Source of the DNA: Lachnospiraceae bacterium KM106-2
GTDB taxonomy: Bacteria; Bacillota; Clostridia; Lachnospirales; Lachnospiraceae
Assembly: GCA_009731425.1 (NCBI GenBank)
Contig: AP018794.1
Span: forward strand, 2,983,960-3,047,959
Length of the DNA: 64,000 nucleotides
Direction of reading: 5' to 3'
Shown here: piece after piece, positions 18,112 to 27,621 of the stretch
Numbering within the stretch: the first letter of the stretch is position 1
Layout of the letters: each line of letters begins with the position of its first letter
Position numbers and translations under genes: made by a program
Notes under the pieces: model-generated
What the model was told of the DNA's origin: nothing
Database searches by the model: none
What the model saw: the letters and a program-made list of their open reading frames with translations, nothing else

Positions 18112-19944
18112 ATGAAAATCAAAAGAAATGATATTCGAAACATTGCCATTATTGCCCACGTTGATCATGGTAAAACAACTCTTGTAGATCAATTATTAAG
18201 ACAAAGTGGTGTTTTTCGTGCGAATCAAGAAGTACAGGAACGTGTAATGGATTCAAATGATATTGAAAAAGAACGTGGTATTACGATTTTATCTAAAAAT
18301 ACTGCAGTTAACTATGACGGTATCAAAATTAACATTATCGATACTCCAGGACATGCTGATTTCGGTGGCGAAGTAGAACGTATTCTTAAAATGGTAAACG
18401 GTGTTGTACTTGTAGTAGACGCTTACGAAGGTGCTATGCCTCAGACTAAATTCGTATTGAAGAAAGCTCTTGAATTAAAATTACCAGTTATCGTATGTAT
18501 TAATAAGATCGATCGTCCAGAAGCAAGACCAAACGAAGTAATCGATGAAATCTTAGATTTATTTATCGAACTTGATGCAGATGAAGATCAACTTGAATGT
18601 CCATTCATCTTCGCTTCTGCAAGAGATGGTGTAGCAACTGCAAATCTTGATGATCAGCCAGTTGATATGAAACCTTTATTCAAAACGATCATTGACTATA
18701 TCCCAGCTCCAGAGGGTGATCCTGAAGCAAATACTCAGGTACTTATCAGTACAATTGATTACAACGAATATGTTGGACGTATTGGTGTAGGTAGAATTGA
18801 TAACGGTACTGTAAAAGTAAACCAAGATGTTGTTATTGTTAACCACCATGATCCAGATAAATTCAAAAAAGTTAAAGTTACTAAGTTATATGAATTCGAA
18901 GGACTTAAGAAAGTAGAAGTTCAAGAAGCTACTGTTGGTGCTATCGTTGCTATCTCTGGTGTAACTGATATCCATATCGGTGATACTTTATGTTCTCCAG
19001 AAAACCCAGTTGCAATTCCATTCCAGAAAATTTCTGAGCCAACAATCGCTATGCATTTCATCGTAAATGATAGTCCACTTGCTGGTCAAGAAGGTAAATT
19101 CGTAACTTCAAGACATTTAAGAGAACGTTTATTCAGAGAATTAAACACAGATGTATCTTTACGTGTTGAAGAAACAGATTCCGCTGATAGCTTCAAAGTA
19201 TCCGGACGTGGTGAACTTCATTTATCTGTATTGATTGAAAACATGCGTCGTGAAGGATATGAATTCGCAGTAAGTAAAGCCGAAGTTTTATATCATCATG
19301 ATGAAAATGGTAAATTACTTGAACCTATGGAACGCGCAATCATTGATGTTCCTGATGAATTCACAGGTAATGTTATCGATAAATTAAGTCAAAGAAAAGG
19401 TGAATTACAAAACATGAGCGCTGCTAACGGCGGATATGCTCGTCTTGAATTCTTAATCCCAGCTCGTGGTTTGATCGGATACCGTGGTGAATTTATGACT
19501 GATACAAAAGGTAATGGTATCATCAATACAGTATTCGAAGGATATGGCCCATTCAAAGGCGATATTCAATATCGTAAACAAGGTTCTCTTATCGCTTTCG
19601 AATCAGGTGAATCTATCACTTACGGTTTATTCAATGCCCAAGAACGTGGTATCCTATTTATCGGTGCTGGACAAAAAGTTTATGCTGGTATGATCATTGG
19701 ACAAAATGCCAAAGTTGACGATCTTGAAGTAAACGTATGTAAACGTAAACAGTTAACAAATACTCGTTCTTCAGGTGCTGATGATGCATTAAAACTTTCA
19801 ACTCCAAAAATCTTGAGCTTAGAAGAATCTCTTGAATATATTGGTACTGATGAACTATTAGAAGTTACTCCTGAATCTCTTCGTATTCGTAAGAAGATTC
19901 TTGATCCAACTTTACGTATGCGTGCAAAACGTAACGCTAAATAG
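18112..19944 (+). CDS. typA: Ribosome-associated GTPase BipA/TypA
   Basis: A 610-residue translational GTPase that binds the 70S ribosome and helps large-subunit assembly and stress adaptation. The G domain shows AHVDHGKT at 15-22, the switch region with [13 protein letters not shown] and NKID. The domain order after this (beta-barrel, EF-G-like domains III and V, and the unique C-terminal domain) and the length match the family. ATG at 18112 has a clear GAAGGA ahead of it. Its codon use is strongly biased (many GGT, GTA, CGT, TTA codons), consistent with high expression and with native chromosomal origin. The DUF2156 gene follows after 30 bp. Confidence 0.98.
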   Translation: MKIKRNDIRNIAIIAHVDHGKTTLVDQLLRQSGVFRANQEVQERVMDSNDIEKERGITILSKNTAVNYDGIKINIIDTPGHADFGGEVERILKMVNGVVLVVDAYEGAMPQTKFVLKKALELKLPVIVCINKIDRPEARPNEVIDEILDLFIELDADEDQLECPFIFASARDGVATANLDDQPVDMKPLFKTIIDYIPAPEGDPEANTQVLISTIDYNEYVGRIGVGRIDNGTVKVNQDVVIVNHHDPDKFKKVKVTKLYEFEGLKKVEVQEATVGAIVAISGVTDIHIGDTLCSPENPVAIPFQKISEPTIAMHFIVNDSPLAGQEGKFVTSRHLRERLFRELNTDVSLRVEETDSADSFKVSGRGELHLSVLIENMRREGYEFAVSKAEVLYHHDENGKLLEPMERAIIDVPDEFTGNVIDKLSQRKGELQNMSAANGGYARLEFLIPARGLIGYRGEFMTDTKGNGIINTVFEGYGPFKGDIQYRKQGSLIAFESGESITYGLFNAQERGILFIGAGQKVYAGMIIGQNAKVDDLEVNVCKRKQLTNTRSSGADDALKLSTPKILSLEESLEYIGTDELLEVTPESLRIRKKILDPTLRMRAKRNAK

Positions 19945-19971
19945 ATCTGATGTATTAGAAAGGTTGACTAA

Positions 19972-20889
19972 GTGATGAACGAAGCATTCACAAAATTAAC
20001 TGTCGATTCACAAGAGATCATCACAAAATATAGCCGCTTAAGACCCATCTATATTAGTGAAGGTCAGTTTTTAAATCAGTTTATCTGGTCTGGTTATTAT
20101 GAGACTGAATACTGTGCGACTGAAAAATATTTATTCTTTAAAGTAAAAATCAACAATGAATATGTAACAATGATGCCTTACTGTAAGCAAGAAGATATTG
20201 TCACTTCATTCTTTGAGATTAAAGATTACTTTAACAATGAATTAAATCAACCACTAAAGATGTTTTTAACGGATCGTAATTTTGTTGAAACATTGGAACA
20301 ATCCGAACGTTTTATAAAAGAGTTCTCTATTAACGAAGATAGAAGTACCTTTGATTATATGTACGAAGCTGAAAAGCTTCGTACCTTAAAAGGGAAAGCA
20401 ATGCACAAAAAGAAAAACCATTTAAATGGTTTTCTAAAAGAATATGATGGCAGATACGAATACCGTACTCTCTGCTGTAGTAATATGAATGAGGTAAAAC
20501 AATTTCACGAAGAATGGCTTCTTGCCAAAGGTGAAGTAGAACGTCAGAACACAATTGATAGTGAAGAAGCTGGCGTATTCCGAATTTTTGAAAATTGTAA
20601 AGCAGTTGACTGTAAACTTGGTGGCGTCTATATGGATGGCAAGTTAGAAGCTTACACGATCGGCAGCTATAATCCTGAACTTCAATGTGCTTTTATCCAT
20701 ATTGAAAAAGCAAACTTTGAATATAAAGGATTATATAACTTTATTAATCAACAATTCTTAATTCACGAATTTCCTGATGCCTTACTTGTTAATCGAGAAG
20801 ATGATCTCGGACAGGAAGGATTAAGAAAGTCAAAACTATCGTACAAACCTCTTCGACTAGAAGAAAAATTTCATTTATACGAAAAATAA
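19972..20889 (+). CDS. DUF2156 (phosphatidylglycerol lysyltransferase-like GNAT) protein
   Basis: A 305-residue protein similar to the C-terminal acyltransferase domain of lysylphosphatidylglycerol synthase (DUF2156), a double GNAT fold. Visible blocks are KGKAMHKKKNHLNGFLKEY, GGVYMDGKLEAYTIGSY, IHIEKAN and LVNREDDLGQEGLRKSKLSY; the last is highly characteristic. It lacks the membrane flippase part of MprF, so it is a soluble member whose acceptor is unknown. It may start at GTG 19972 or at ATG 19975, one codon later. It probably shares a transcript with typA and ends at a bidirectional terminator. Confidence 0.85.
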   Translation: MMNEAFTKLTVDSQEIITKYSRLRPIYISEGQFLNQFIWSGYYETEYCATEKYLFFKVKINNEYVTMMPYCKQEDIVTSFFEIKDYFNNELNQPLKMFLTDRNFVETLEQSERFIKEFSINEDRSTFDYMYEAEKLRTLKGKAMHKKKNHLNGFLKEYDGRYEYRTLCCSNMNEVKQFHEEWLLAKGEVERQNTIDSEEAGVFRIFENCKAVDCKLGGVYMDGKLEAYTIGSYNPELQCAFIHIEKANFEYKGLYNFINQQFLIHEFPDALLVNREDDLGQEGLRKSKLSYKPLRLEEKFHLYEK

Positions 20890-20902
20890 TCTTTTATATA
20901 AT

Positions 20903-20942
20903 AAAAAAGCTCGTTCTTCCTAATTGAAGAACGAGCTTTTTT
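20903..20942. terminator. Bidirectional terminator between convergent genes
   Basis: A 17-bp perfect stem (20903-20919 and 20926-20942) with a 6-base loop. A-run on one side and T-run on the other let it stop both the DUF2156 gene and the leftward Panacea gene, whose stop codon overlaps its edge. Confidence 0.93.
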
Positions 20943-21724
20943 TAGCTAAGTTTTCTTACTTCATTGAACTTCGCATCTGCATACTTATATATTTCTCTAT
21001 ATGACTGCATAAAATACTCCCCGATGATCTCTTTAAAGCATTTCTCAAGCGTAGCATTCGTAATATACTGCTTACCATTCTCATCTTTGCAGATATCATA
21101 TTGAAAACGTTCATCTGCAATAAAACATTTCAAAGAATAGATACCATACCAATCAAATGAATCGATAATACAATCAATATATTCTAATTCCTTTTGTGGA
21201 ATCAAGCTATGATCGAATTTCATAAACTTAAAGTCGCTTAGCTTATACTGTTCCGTAATTCGCTCAAATGGCAAAAATTCCGGATTAATATAATAAACAT
21301 CCTCAAACATTGGCTTACCTGTAAATCCTAGTGCAAAGCCTTGAATATAATGAAGCATGATCTGTAACTCCATTAATGTAATCTTTCCCTGTCTCTGATT
21401 GATAATGTACTGTGCAACTACATTAATCTTCGACTCCATAATCTTCTTCATAACAGCATCTTTTGATTTGCGATAAGCAATTCCGGTAATCTTATCCTGA
21501 TTCTTATTAAGAATATTTAAATAAGCGATCGGACTTGATAAAATCAGCTTCAGACGCTCCGAATATTCGATTGTTGGTATATCGCCTTCAAGATAACGAA
21601 TGATCGTAGTCTCTCCCCATCCTAGGACCTTCGCTAGAGGTTTCTTTCCAATATTATATCGTTCTAATATTGTACTGATATCCTCAACAGTAATTACATT
21701 ACCACTATTTAAACCATTATCCAT
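20942..21724 (-). CDS. HTH plus Panacea (DUF4065, SocA-like) protein
   Basis: A 260-residue protein. Residues 15-72 form an XRE-like helix-turn-helix (GKKPLAKVLGWGETTIIRYLEG, then YSERLKLIL). Residues 112-240 match the Panacea or SocA-like domain: ITLMELQIMLHYIQGFALGFTGKPMF is very close to the family's opening block. Panacea domains are known as neutralising parts of many toxin-antitoxin pairs. Here no toxin is adjacent: the neighbours are a DUF2156 gene in convergent orientation and the polymer exporter downstream of a terminator. It may be a stand-alone regulator or an antitoxin that has lost its partner. Confidence 0.85.
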   Translation of the reverse strand: MDNGLNSGNVITVEDISTILERYNIGKKPLAKVLGWGETTIIRYLEGDIPTIEYSERLKLILSSPIAYLNILNKNQDKITGIAYRKSKDAVMKKIMESKINVVAQYIINQRQGKITLMELQIMLHYIQGFALGFTGKPMFEDVYYINPEFLPFERITEQYKLSDFKFMKFDHSLIPQKELEYIDCIIDSFDWYGIYSLKCFIADERFQYDICKDENGKQYITNATLEKCFKEIIGEYFMQSYREIYKYADAKFNEVRKLS

Positions 21725-21884
21725 ACTTATTCCTCCATTGTAATCACGAATCCAATAGCCGTAATTCTATTATTTACTGTATAATCTTATTGTAGCCTTC
21801 CGCTAGAAGATGGTCAACAACAGAATACGGTCAACTTCTAACCAAATACGGAATTTTTCAGTCAAAACTCCTATAATTCCAAAA

Positions 21885-21913
21885 AGAGAGGAGCCATAAA
21901 CAAGTTCCTCTCT
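21885..21913 (-). terminator. Terminator of the exporter operon
   Basis: An 8-bp stem AGAGAGGA/TCCTCTCT (21885-21892, 21906-21913) with a 13-base loop; on the minus strand it is followed by TTTT. It lies just after the ABC ATPase stop codon. Confidence 0.75.
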
Positions 21914-21920
21914 CAAAAAT

Positions 21921-22661
21921 CTATTTAATTTTTTCTTCGTAGATCTTACTAACTTGATCAATATCACCAGCAGCTATAATCTGACCATGTTCCAAGATAA
22001 TTGCCTTATCACATAAACGTTTTACCTGCTCTAATGAGTGAGATACGAATAATACCGTAACTCCCTTATCAAACATAGACATGATCTTCTTTTCTGATTT
22101 CTTTCTGAATTTGGCATCACCTACTGATAATACTTCATCTAGAATTAAGATCTCTGGTTCCACGATCGTTGCAATTGCAAAACCAAGTCTGGCTTTCATA
22201 CCAGATGAATAGTTCTTGATCGGTACATCGATGAAATCACCTAACTCTGAGAACTCAACGATCTCTTCATACTTCTCATCTAAGAAAGCTCTTGAATAGC
22301 CTAATACAGCGCCATAGAGGTAAATATTTTCTCTTCCTGTATACTGCTGATCAAAACCAGCACCAAGTTCAAGCAAAGGAACGATCTTTCCTTTAATAGA
22401 AACATTACCTTCTGTTGGTTTTAATACACCTGCGATCGTTTTTAAAAGTGTACTCTTACCTGCGCCATTAAGGCCAAGGATACCAAGTCTTTCGCCTTCC
22501 TTTAATTCAAAGCTGACATTCTTTAAAGCCCAGAATTCTTGGAAACGAAGTTCTCTCTTTATTAATTTAATGACATATTCTTTAATATTATCAACTTTTT
22601 CTGCACTAAGATTAAATAACATGCCTACATTATTTACTTTTAAAACAGTCTTCTTACCCAT
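21921..22661 (-). CDS. Polysaccharide/teichoic acid ABC exporter, ATP-binding subunit
   Basis: A 246-residue ATPase of the TagH/Wzt family that drives export of a lipid-linked polymer across the membrane. Walker A is GLNGAGKST near residues 62-70, the signature YSSGMKARLGFAIA near 151, Walker B EILILDEVLS and the switch His in VSHSLEQV. The length matches the short form without the C-terminal carbohydrate-binding domain, so recognition of the polymer end is not built in. It follows the permease gene with a 12-bp gap. Because the only large polymer cluster in view is at 1-16 kb, it is likely the exporter for that product. Confidence 0.93.
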   Translation of the reverse strand: MGKKTVLKVNNVGMLFNLSAEKVDNIKEYVIKLIKRELRFQEFWALKNVSFELKEGERLGILGLNGAGKSTLLKTIAGVLKPTEGNVSIKGKIVPLLELGAGFDQQYTGRENIYLYGAVLGYSRAFLDEKYEEIVEFSELGDFIDVPIKNYSSGMKARLGFAIATIVEPEILILDEVLSVGDAKFRKKSEKKIMSMFDKGVTVLFVSHSLEQVKRLCDKAIILEHGQIIAAGDIDQVSKIYEEKIK

Positions 22662-22673
22662 GTTATTTTCCTC

Positions 22674-23450
22674 CTAAATGTTCAGAATAAATTTATCCTG
22701 GCTCTTGTAAAATACAAACAATCCAACTACTAGTACAAGAATACTGAAACCACTTGCATAACACATTGAATTAAACCCAAGTGGTGCACCGTCTAAAATA
22801 GCGAATCTAAAGTTCTTAATTACTGCATATAAAGGATTTAAATTTAAAATCCATCCTTTATCACCGTCGATCAATCTATCTGCTTTATAGAAAATAGCAC
22901 AACAGTACATAACGATCATAAGGAATACTTCCCACAGATACTCTAAATCTCTAAAGAATACTGCAAGAGATGATAAGATCAATCCTACACCAAGTGCCAT
23001 AACTAAAAGAATGATCAATGGGAAAATTGCCTGTAACGTATAAATTGTTGGTTTAATTCCCTGAACGATACAAGCACCAACAAGTACTAATAACGAGAAT
23101 ATAAATATTACGAAATTAGATAAAATTGCTGATAGTGGATATATATATTTAGGTACATATACTTTCTTAATCATACCAGAATGTCTTCGAATTGAACGCA
23201 TTGCCGCTTTAGTTGATGTTGAAAAGAACGAATATAACAAACGTCCTGTTAAAATATATACTGGGAAATGTGGATCATTATTACCAAGTAACGTTCCAAA
23301 AACGTAGGCCAATACTAATGTTGTAAGTAATGGTTCTAACAACGTCCATACATAGCCTAAGTAGGATCTACGATATTTCAGTTTAATTTCCTTTTTTACT
23401 AATTCGATCAATAAGAATCGGAATTTAGTAAAGTTCTTTATGAATCTCAT
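22674..23450 (-). CDS. Polysaccharide/teichoic acid ABC exporter, permease subunit
   Basis: A 258-residue ABC-2 type permease of the TagG/Wzm family. An amphipathic N-terminal segment (residues 1-30) is followed by the conserved KLKYRRSYLGYVWTLLEPL block and about six transmembrane helices. The NLNPLYAVIKNFR motif near 205-217 is typical of this family. It forms the membrane channel with the ATPase encoded directly downstream. The 287-bp region upstream holds its promoter; there is a small inverted repeat at 23472-23493 near the start codon whose role is unknown. Confidence 0.93.
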   Translation of the reverse strand: MRFIKNFTKFRFLLIELVKKEIKLKYRRSYLGYVWTLLEPLLTTLVLAYVFGTLLGNNDPHFPVYILTGRLLYSFFSTSTKAAMRSIRRHSGMIKKVYVPKYIYPLSAILSNFVIFIFSLLVLVGACIVQGIKPTIYTLQAIFPLIILLVMALGVGLILSSLAVFFRDLEYLWEVFLMIVMYCCAIFYKADRLIDGDKGWILNLNPLYAVIKNFRFAILDGAPLGFNSMCYASGFSILVLVVGLFVFYKSQDKFILNI

Positions 23451-23680
23451 ATAAACCTAACCTTTCTCCGTGAATGCCTAAACCCATTCACATCCATATA
23501 TTAGTATAGTGTTCATTCATAGAAGTTTTATGCGGCATTGTGAACTGACACGAAATTACCTCATTTAACCACTTCTGTGAAAACTCATAGGATGAATTAT
23601 AGCATTTTAACCCTAATAAGTCAATTATTTCGACAGCAGATAATATGGATTCGCAGAACGTGCTACATATAAATAGGAAG

Positions 23681-23734
23681 AAAGCCTTTGTTTTGGATTT
23701 TCTATTGTTAAAAATCTAAAACAAAGGCCTTTCA
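23681..23734 (-). terminator. Terminator of leuA
   Basis: An inverted repeat of about 20 bp with G-T pairs (from 23681, returning to 23734) around a short AT loop, directly after the leuA stop. The T-rich side on the minus strand is interrupted (CTTTCTTCCT), so it is good but not perfect. Confidence 0.75.
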
Positions 23735-23737
23735 TTT

Positions 23738-25405
23738 CTATGCTTGTAATCTATTAACAGCACTAAAGATTGCACGAATAGATGCTCTAGTAATATTAGA
23801 ACTAACCCCTACTCCAAATGTAACCTTATTGGCATTAATATCAAACATATGAATATAAGCAGCTGCTTGCGCATTAGATCCTTCACGCAATGCATGCTCA
23901 TTGTAATCAAGTACTTTAATCTTTATCTTTAATTCTTCTTGAAGTCCTCTTTGAACCGCATCAATTGGTCCGTTGCCATATGCCTCAAATTGCTTTTCCT
24001 GACCATGATCAGTATAAGCAACAACTACCTTTGTATCAAAGGAAGAATCCTCATTCTGGATATCCTCAACCCTGCATCTTCTAAAATGTAATGGCTCTTT
24101 AGCATCCAAATAGTTTTTCTTAAACTCTTCCATGATTTGATTTGGTGCAACTTCGCCTTGTTTTTCTGATATCTTCTGAATGATATCTGCAAACTCTTTA
24201 TGCATTCCCTTTGGAAGCTTATATCCAAAGTAAGTATCCATAACGAAGGCAACGCCACCTTTACCGGATTGGCTATTAATACGAACGATCGGTTCATATT
24301 CCCTTCCTACATCAGCTGGATCGATTGGAAGGTATGGAACTTCCCAATGATTTAAACCACGCTCCTGCATTGCATGAACACCTTTATTGATCGCATCCTG
24401 ATGGGAACCAGAAAATGCTGTAAATACAAGTTTACCTGCATATGGATGTCTCACATGAATTGGAATCTTAGTACACCGTTCATAGACATCGATAATTTCA
24501 TTTACATTTTCAATGTTTAACTTTGGATCAATTCCTTGTGAGAACATATTATAAGCAATATTGAGAAGATCTACATTACCAGTTCTCTCTCCATTACCAA
24601 ACAAAGTTCCTTCAATACGTTCTGCTCCTGCTAACAGACATAACTCAGCAGCTGCAACTGCTGTCCCACGGTCGTTATGTGGATGAATACTCAAAATAAT
24701 AGACTCCCTGTTCTTAAAATTACGATTCATCCATTCAATTTGATCTGCATGAACATTTGGAGTTGTATTCTCTACCGTTGCAGGAAGATTGATAATAACC
24801 TTTTTATCCTTCGTAGCGCCCCAAGTATCGCAAACCGCTTGACACACTTCAAGAGCATAGTCTAATTCTGTTCCTGTAAAACTTTCTGGTGAATACTCTA
24901 ATAAGATTTCACCTGGAAAATCCTCTACATGCTTTTTCACCATGTTCGTTCCATCGATGGCAATCTGTTTAATTTCTTCTTTACTCATATGAAATACAAC
25001 GTCTCGCTGCAATGTAGATGTTGAGTTATAAATATGTACGATTGCTTTTTTTACGCCCTCTAATGCCTCAAAGGTACGCTCTACGAGATGTTCCCTGCAC
25101 TGTACCAGAACCTGTATGGTCACATCGTCCGGAATCAGCTTTCGATCTACTAACTGACGTAAGAAGTCATATTCAATTTGAGATGCACTTGGAAAACCAA
25201 TTTCAATCTCCTTAAATCCAAGTTTCACCAGATAACTGAAAAACTCAATTTTCTCTTCAACCACCATTGGTTCAACTAATGCTTGATTACCGTCTCTCAA
25301 ATCAACACTACACCAGATTGGTGCTTGTTTAATCTCCTTATTTGGCCATGTTCGGTCTGGTAACTCAACTACAGGTACTCTCTTATATCTCTTATAATTA
25401 ATCAT
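23738..25405 (-). CDS. leuA: 2-isopropylmalate synthase, long (LeuA2) type
   Basis: A 555-residue enzyme that condenses acetyl-CoA with 2-oxoisovalerate in the first committed step of leucine synthesis. The N-terminus (YKRVPVVELPDRTWPN) and SVDLRDGNQAL belong to the second type of isopropylmalate synthase. Its TIM-barrel metal ligands are in HPHNDRG and the C-terminal dimer/regulatory domain fills about 430-555, ending in NITRASIRAIFSAVNRL. It stands alone without leuBCD. The 240-bp leader was checked for a T-box and for a leucine-rich leader peptide; neither was recognised. Confidence 0.95.
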   Translation of the reverse strand: MINYKRYKRVPVVELPDRTWPNKEIKQAPIWCSVDLRDGNQALVEPMVVEEKIEFFSYLVKLGFKEIEIGFPSASQIEYDFLRQLVDRKLIPDDVTIQVLVQCREHLVERTFEALEGVKKAIVHIYNSTSTLQRDVVFHMSKEEIKQIAIDGTNMVKKHVEDFPGEILLEYSPESFTGTELDYALEVCQAVCDTWGATKDKKVIINLPATVENTTPNVHADQIEWMNRNFKNRESIILSIHPHNDRGTAVAAAELCLLAGAERIEGTLFGNGERTGNVDLLNIAYNMFSQGIDPKLNIENVNEIIDVYERCTKIPIHVRHPYAGKLVFTAFSGSHQDAINKGVHAMQERGLNHWEVPYLPIDPADVGREYEPIVRINSQSGKGGVAFVMDTYFGYKLPKGMHKEFADIIQKISEKQGEVAPNQIMEEFKKNYLDAKEPLHFRRCRVEDIQNEDSSFDTKVVVAYTDHGQEKQFEAYGNGPIDAVQRGLQEELKIKIKVLDYNEHALREGSNAQAAAYIHMFDINANKVTFGVGVSSNITRASIRAIFSAVNRLQA

Positions 25406-25645
25406 TTTTCTACCTCCGTCATCAATCTACAAGTTACACTTTCCATAAATTAATGCATTGGAGTCGATAAATCACGCTATACTTCTTAATAATGAATAAC
25501 GTCTTCTTGTCTACTCTAGCCCCATATCCTATCATCCTTTTTTTTAGCTTTCGCCTTTATTTTATCTTATTATGATGCTTTCATATTATGCCACTTTAAA
25601 GTTGTACTAGATTATAACATTAACATTATTAATAGTCAATAGATG

Positions 25646-26056
25646 TTATCTTGAAAAACCCTTATTATAACAATATTGAATAATATCTTTTCGCGTAATA
25701 ATTCCGATAAATACCTCATTATCATCGATTACGGGGATAAAGTTCTGATTCATTGAAGTTAATATAAGATCTTCTATTTTAGATTCTACATTAACTGGTT
25801 TATTGAGCACCTTACGCTCCATATTTTTAACAAGAATATGCTCTACTTCATTTACACTAGACTTTCCTTCTCTAAGAAGATACCACAAAAAATCACCTTC
25901 TGTCGCTGTTCCTACATATCTTCCATCTCGGCTGATAATAGGAATCGCAGAATAGCCATAATGTTTCATTTTCTCTAATGCTTGTCTAATAGTATAGTCT
26001 TCATAAATATAAGCGACATCGCTTTTCGGTGTCAAAAAGAATAATACATTCATCAT
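25646..26056 (-). CDS. CBS-domain pair protein
   Basis: A 136-residue protein made of two CBS repeats (about 1-65 and 70-134). Each has the typical ending, RYVGTATEGDFLWYL and VFIGIITRKDIIQYC. CBS pairs sense adenosine nucleotides or, in some clostridial proteins, cyclic di-AMP. No catalytic or transport domain is attached, so it probably regulates a partner in trans. There is no direct operon link to either neighbour: gaps of 93 and 240 bp flank it. Confidence 0.88.
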   Translation of the reverse strand: MMNVLFFLTPKSDVAYIYEDYTIRQALEKMKHYGYSAIPIISRDGRYVGTATEGDFLWYLLREGKSSVNEVEHILVKNMERKVLNKPVNVESKIEDLILTSMNQNFIPVIDDNEVFIGIITRKDIIQYCYNKGFSR

Positions 26057-26149
26057 TTTCTCCTTCGTTAAGCTCTATTTCAGCTTAATCACCATATTCA
26101 TTAATATGACTATTATTATACACTATATTAATCTATTTTGAAAAACCTT

Positions 26150-27127
26150 TTACGCTTCCTTTTTGAACCATTTGCGTATTACTTTTTCCGATAATTTCTT
26201 ATGTACGTTATAACTTTTATCTTCACTGGCTGCTGCCTTACTCTGATATATTTTCGTATTCCATTCCTTAAAGAAAATCCCTGCAAACCACTCTTTTTTC
26301 ATAAATACTTCTAAGCATGACTCGTAGAAATTAGCCTGTTCATCTTCGTCAAATGGATACTGCATATGTGTTGTATCTGCTGGAAATTTGGCACAGCCTC
26401 TGGCGGAACGACATCCACTCTCCATAAATAGAACTGGTTTCTTTAATAATTTACTTTTTTCTTCTACTTTCTCTGCTATTCTCTCCCACTCGCTCTGCAT
26501 ATTCTCCATCGTATCTCCAGGATATTTTGCAACCGGATCATATTCATTGATTCCTACATAATCTACTCCATCAAGCCAACGAAGTTCTTTGGATTTTTTA
26601 AAATCACATGCGTACACAAGTGGTCCATCATAGATCGTTCTTACTTCATCTAGTAACGATCTCCAATAACGTTCCTTTCTCTCCGTACCAACTAGTTCTG
26701 AGCCCACACAAAGCATCTCACATCCAGAATCCTGGGCAATCTCTGCATAATGACGAATAAAGTTCGTATAGCTCCGGAACCATCGTTTCCAATACTCATC
26801 AGTTCCACCTACCAATTGATCAGGAAAATCAATAAAACCATGCCATACCCCATCCATACAGCTGATCGTTGGTTTTAAACAAACCTTAACGCCTTGATCA
26901 TGGAATCTCTTTACGATAAATTCAATATCTTTATCTGTAACATCTTCATTATAATCAAATAAGATCTCTGTCGCATTGTAGCGTTTCTGCTGAATCTTAA
27001 TCGGAATGCAGACCCAGTTAACTCCAAGCTCAATTAATGATTGTTGTGATTGTAATGCTTCTTCTGTTCTAAATTCACCTTTTTTCGCTTCTGCCCCATA
27101 AATAAATCCATTAATCAACATATCCAT
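26150..27127 (-). CDS. Glycoside hydrolase family 113-like protein
   Basis: A 325-residue TIM-barrel enzyme with resemblance to GH113 (beta-mannanase and related). Likely acid/base is Glu144 in VGSELVG and nucleophile Glu236 in LFMESGCRSA; the VCLKPTISCMDG and DYVGINEYDP blocks also fit. There is no signal peptide, so it acts inside the cell, perhaps on imported oligosaccharides or a polymer intermediate. It is monocistronic, 163 bp away from the HPr-like gene. The substrate cannot be fixed from sequence. Confidence 0.82.
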   Translation of the reverse strand: MDMLINGFIYGAEAKKGEFRTEEALQSQQSLIELGVNWVCIPIKIQQKRYNATEILFDYNEDVTDKDIEFIVKRFHDQGVKVCLKPTISCMDGVWHGFIDFPDQLVGGTDEYWKRWFRSYTNFIRHYAEIAQDSGCEMLCVGSELVGTERKERYWRSLLDEVRTIYDGPLVYACDFKKSKELRWLDGVDYVGINEYDPVAKYPGDTMENMQSEWERIAEKVEEKSKLLKKPVLFMESGCRSARGCAKFPADTTHMQYPFDEDEQANFYESCLEVFMKKEWFAGIFFKEWNTKIYQSKAAASEDKSYNVHKKLSEKVIRKWFKKEA

Positions 27128-27240
27128 TCTCCTTTTCTCATTTATTTTCCCAATAACATCTTGTTTTCGACATTATTACCTTATAATACCAAATATTTAT
27201 AATTTTATCAATATTTGGTATTTATTTTGCATAATAAAAA

Positions 27241-27281
27241 GGATAATTATCAAAAACATTATACATTTTTAATAATTATCC
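27241..27281 (-). terminator. Terminator of the HPr-like gene
   Basis: A perfect 10-bp stem (27241-27250 and 27272-27281) with a 21-base loop, followed on the minus strand by five T. It lies 10 bp past the stop codon. Confidence 0.85.
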
Positions 27282-27290
27282 TCTATTTAT

Positions 27291-27566
27291 TTACTGGGTT
27301 ACTTTTTCACCCAATCCATTTTTAATTAATTTAACGATTGCATGTAGTGCTTTTTCCTCATCACTACCATTACAGATGATCTCAATTTCCTGCCCATTCT
27401 TTATACAAGCACTCAATACTCCAAGAACACTCTTTGCATTGACTTCTTTGTTACCAATTCGTATCGCTATATGCGATTCATAATTGATTGCTTCCTTGCA
27501 TAAATAACCCGCTGGTGTCAAATGAATTCCTTTTAAATTGTGAACAATGATGTGTTCTGAAATCAT
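27291..27566 (-). CDS. HPr-family phosphocarrier-like protein with Arg17 replaced by Thr
   Basis: A 91-residue HPr-like protein. In the PTS, HPr passes phosphate from enzyme I to sugar-specific EIIA, and in Firmicutes it is also phosphorylated on Ser46 to control CcpA. His15 (GIHLTPAG) and Ser46 (AKSVLGVLS) are at their normal positions. The normally conserved Arg17 of GLHARPA is Thr here, and the position before it is Leu. This is different from Crh, which loses His15. It may be a poor phosphocarrier but still a substrate of HPr kinase. The gene is alone, without ptsI. Confidence 0.85.
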   Translation of the reverse strand: MISEHIIVHNLKGIHLTPAGYLCKEAINYESHIAIRIGNKEVNAKSVLGVLSACIKNGQEIEIICNGSDEEKALHAIVKLIKNGLGEKVTQ

Positions 27567-27621
27567 AAAGCCACCTCCTACATTCTCCCTACTATTATTA
27601 TAGCAGAGATTGTAAAATTCG

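Noticed and set aside
25406..25645. T-box or leucine leader peptide before leuA
   Set aside because: No T-box core (AGGGTGGNACCGCG) and no short leucine-rich frame followed by a terminator was found.
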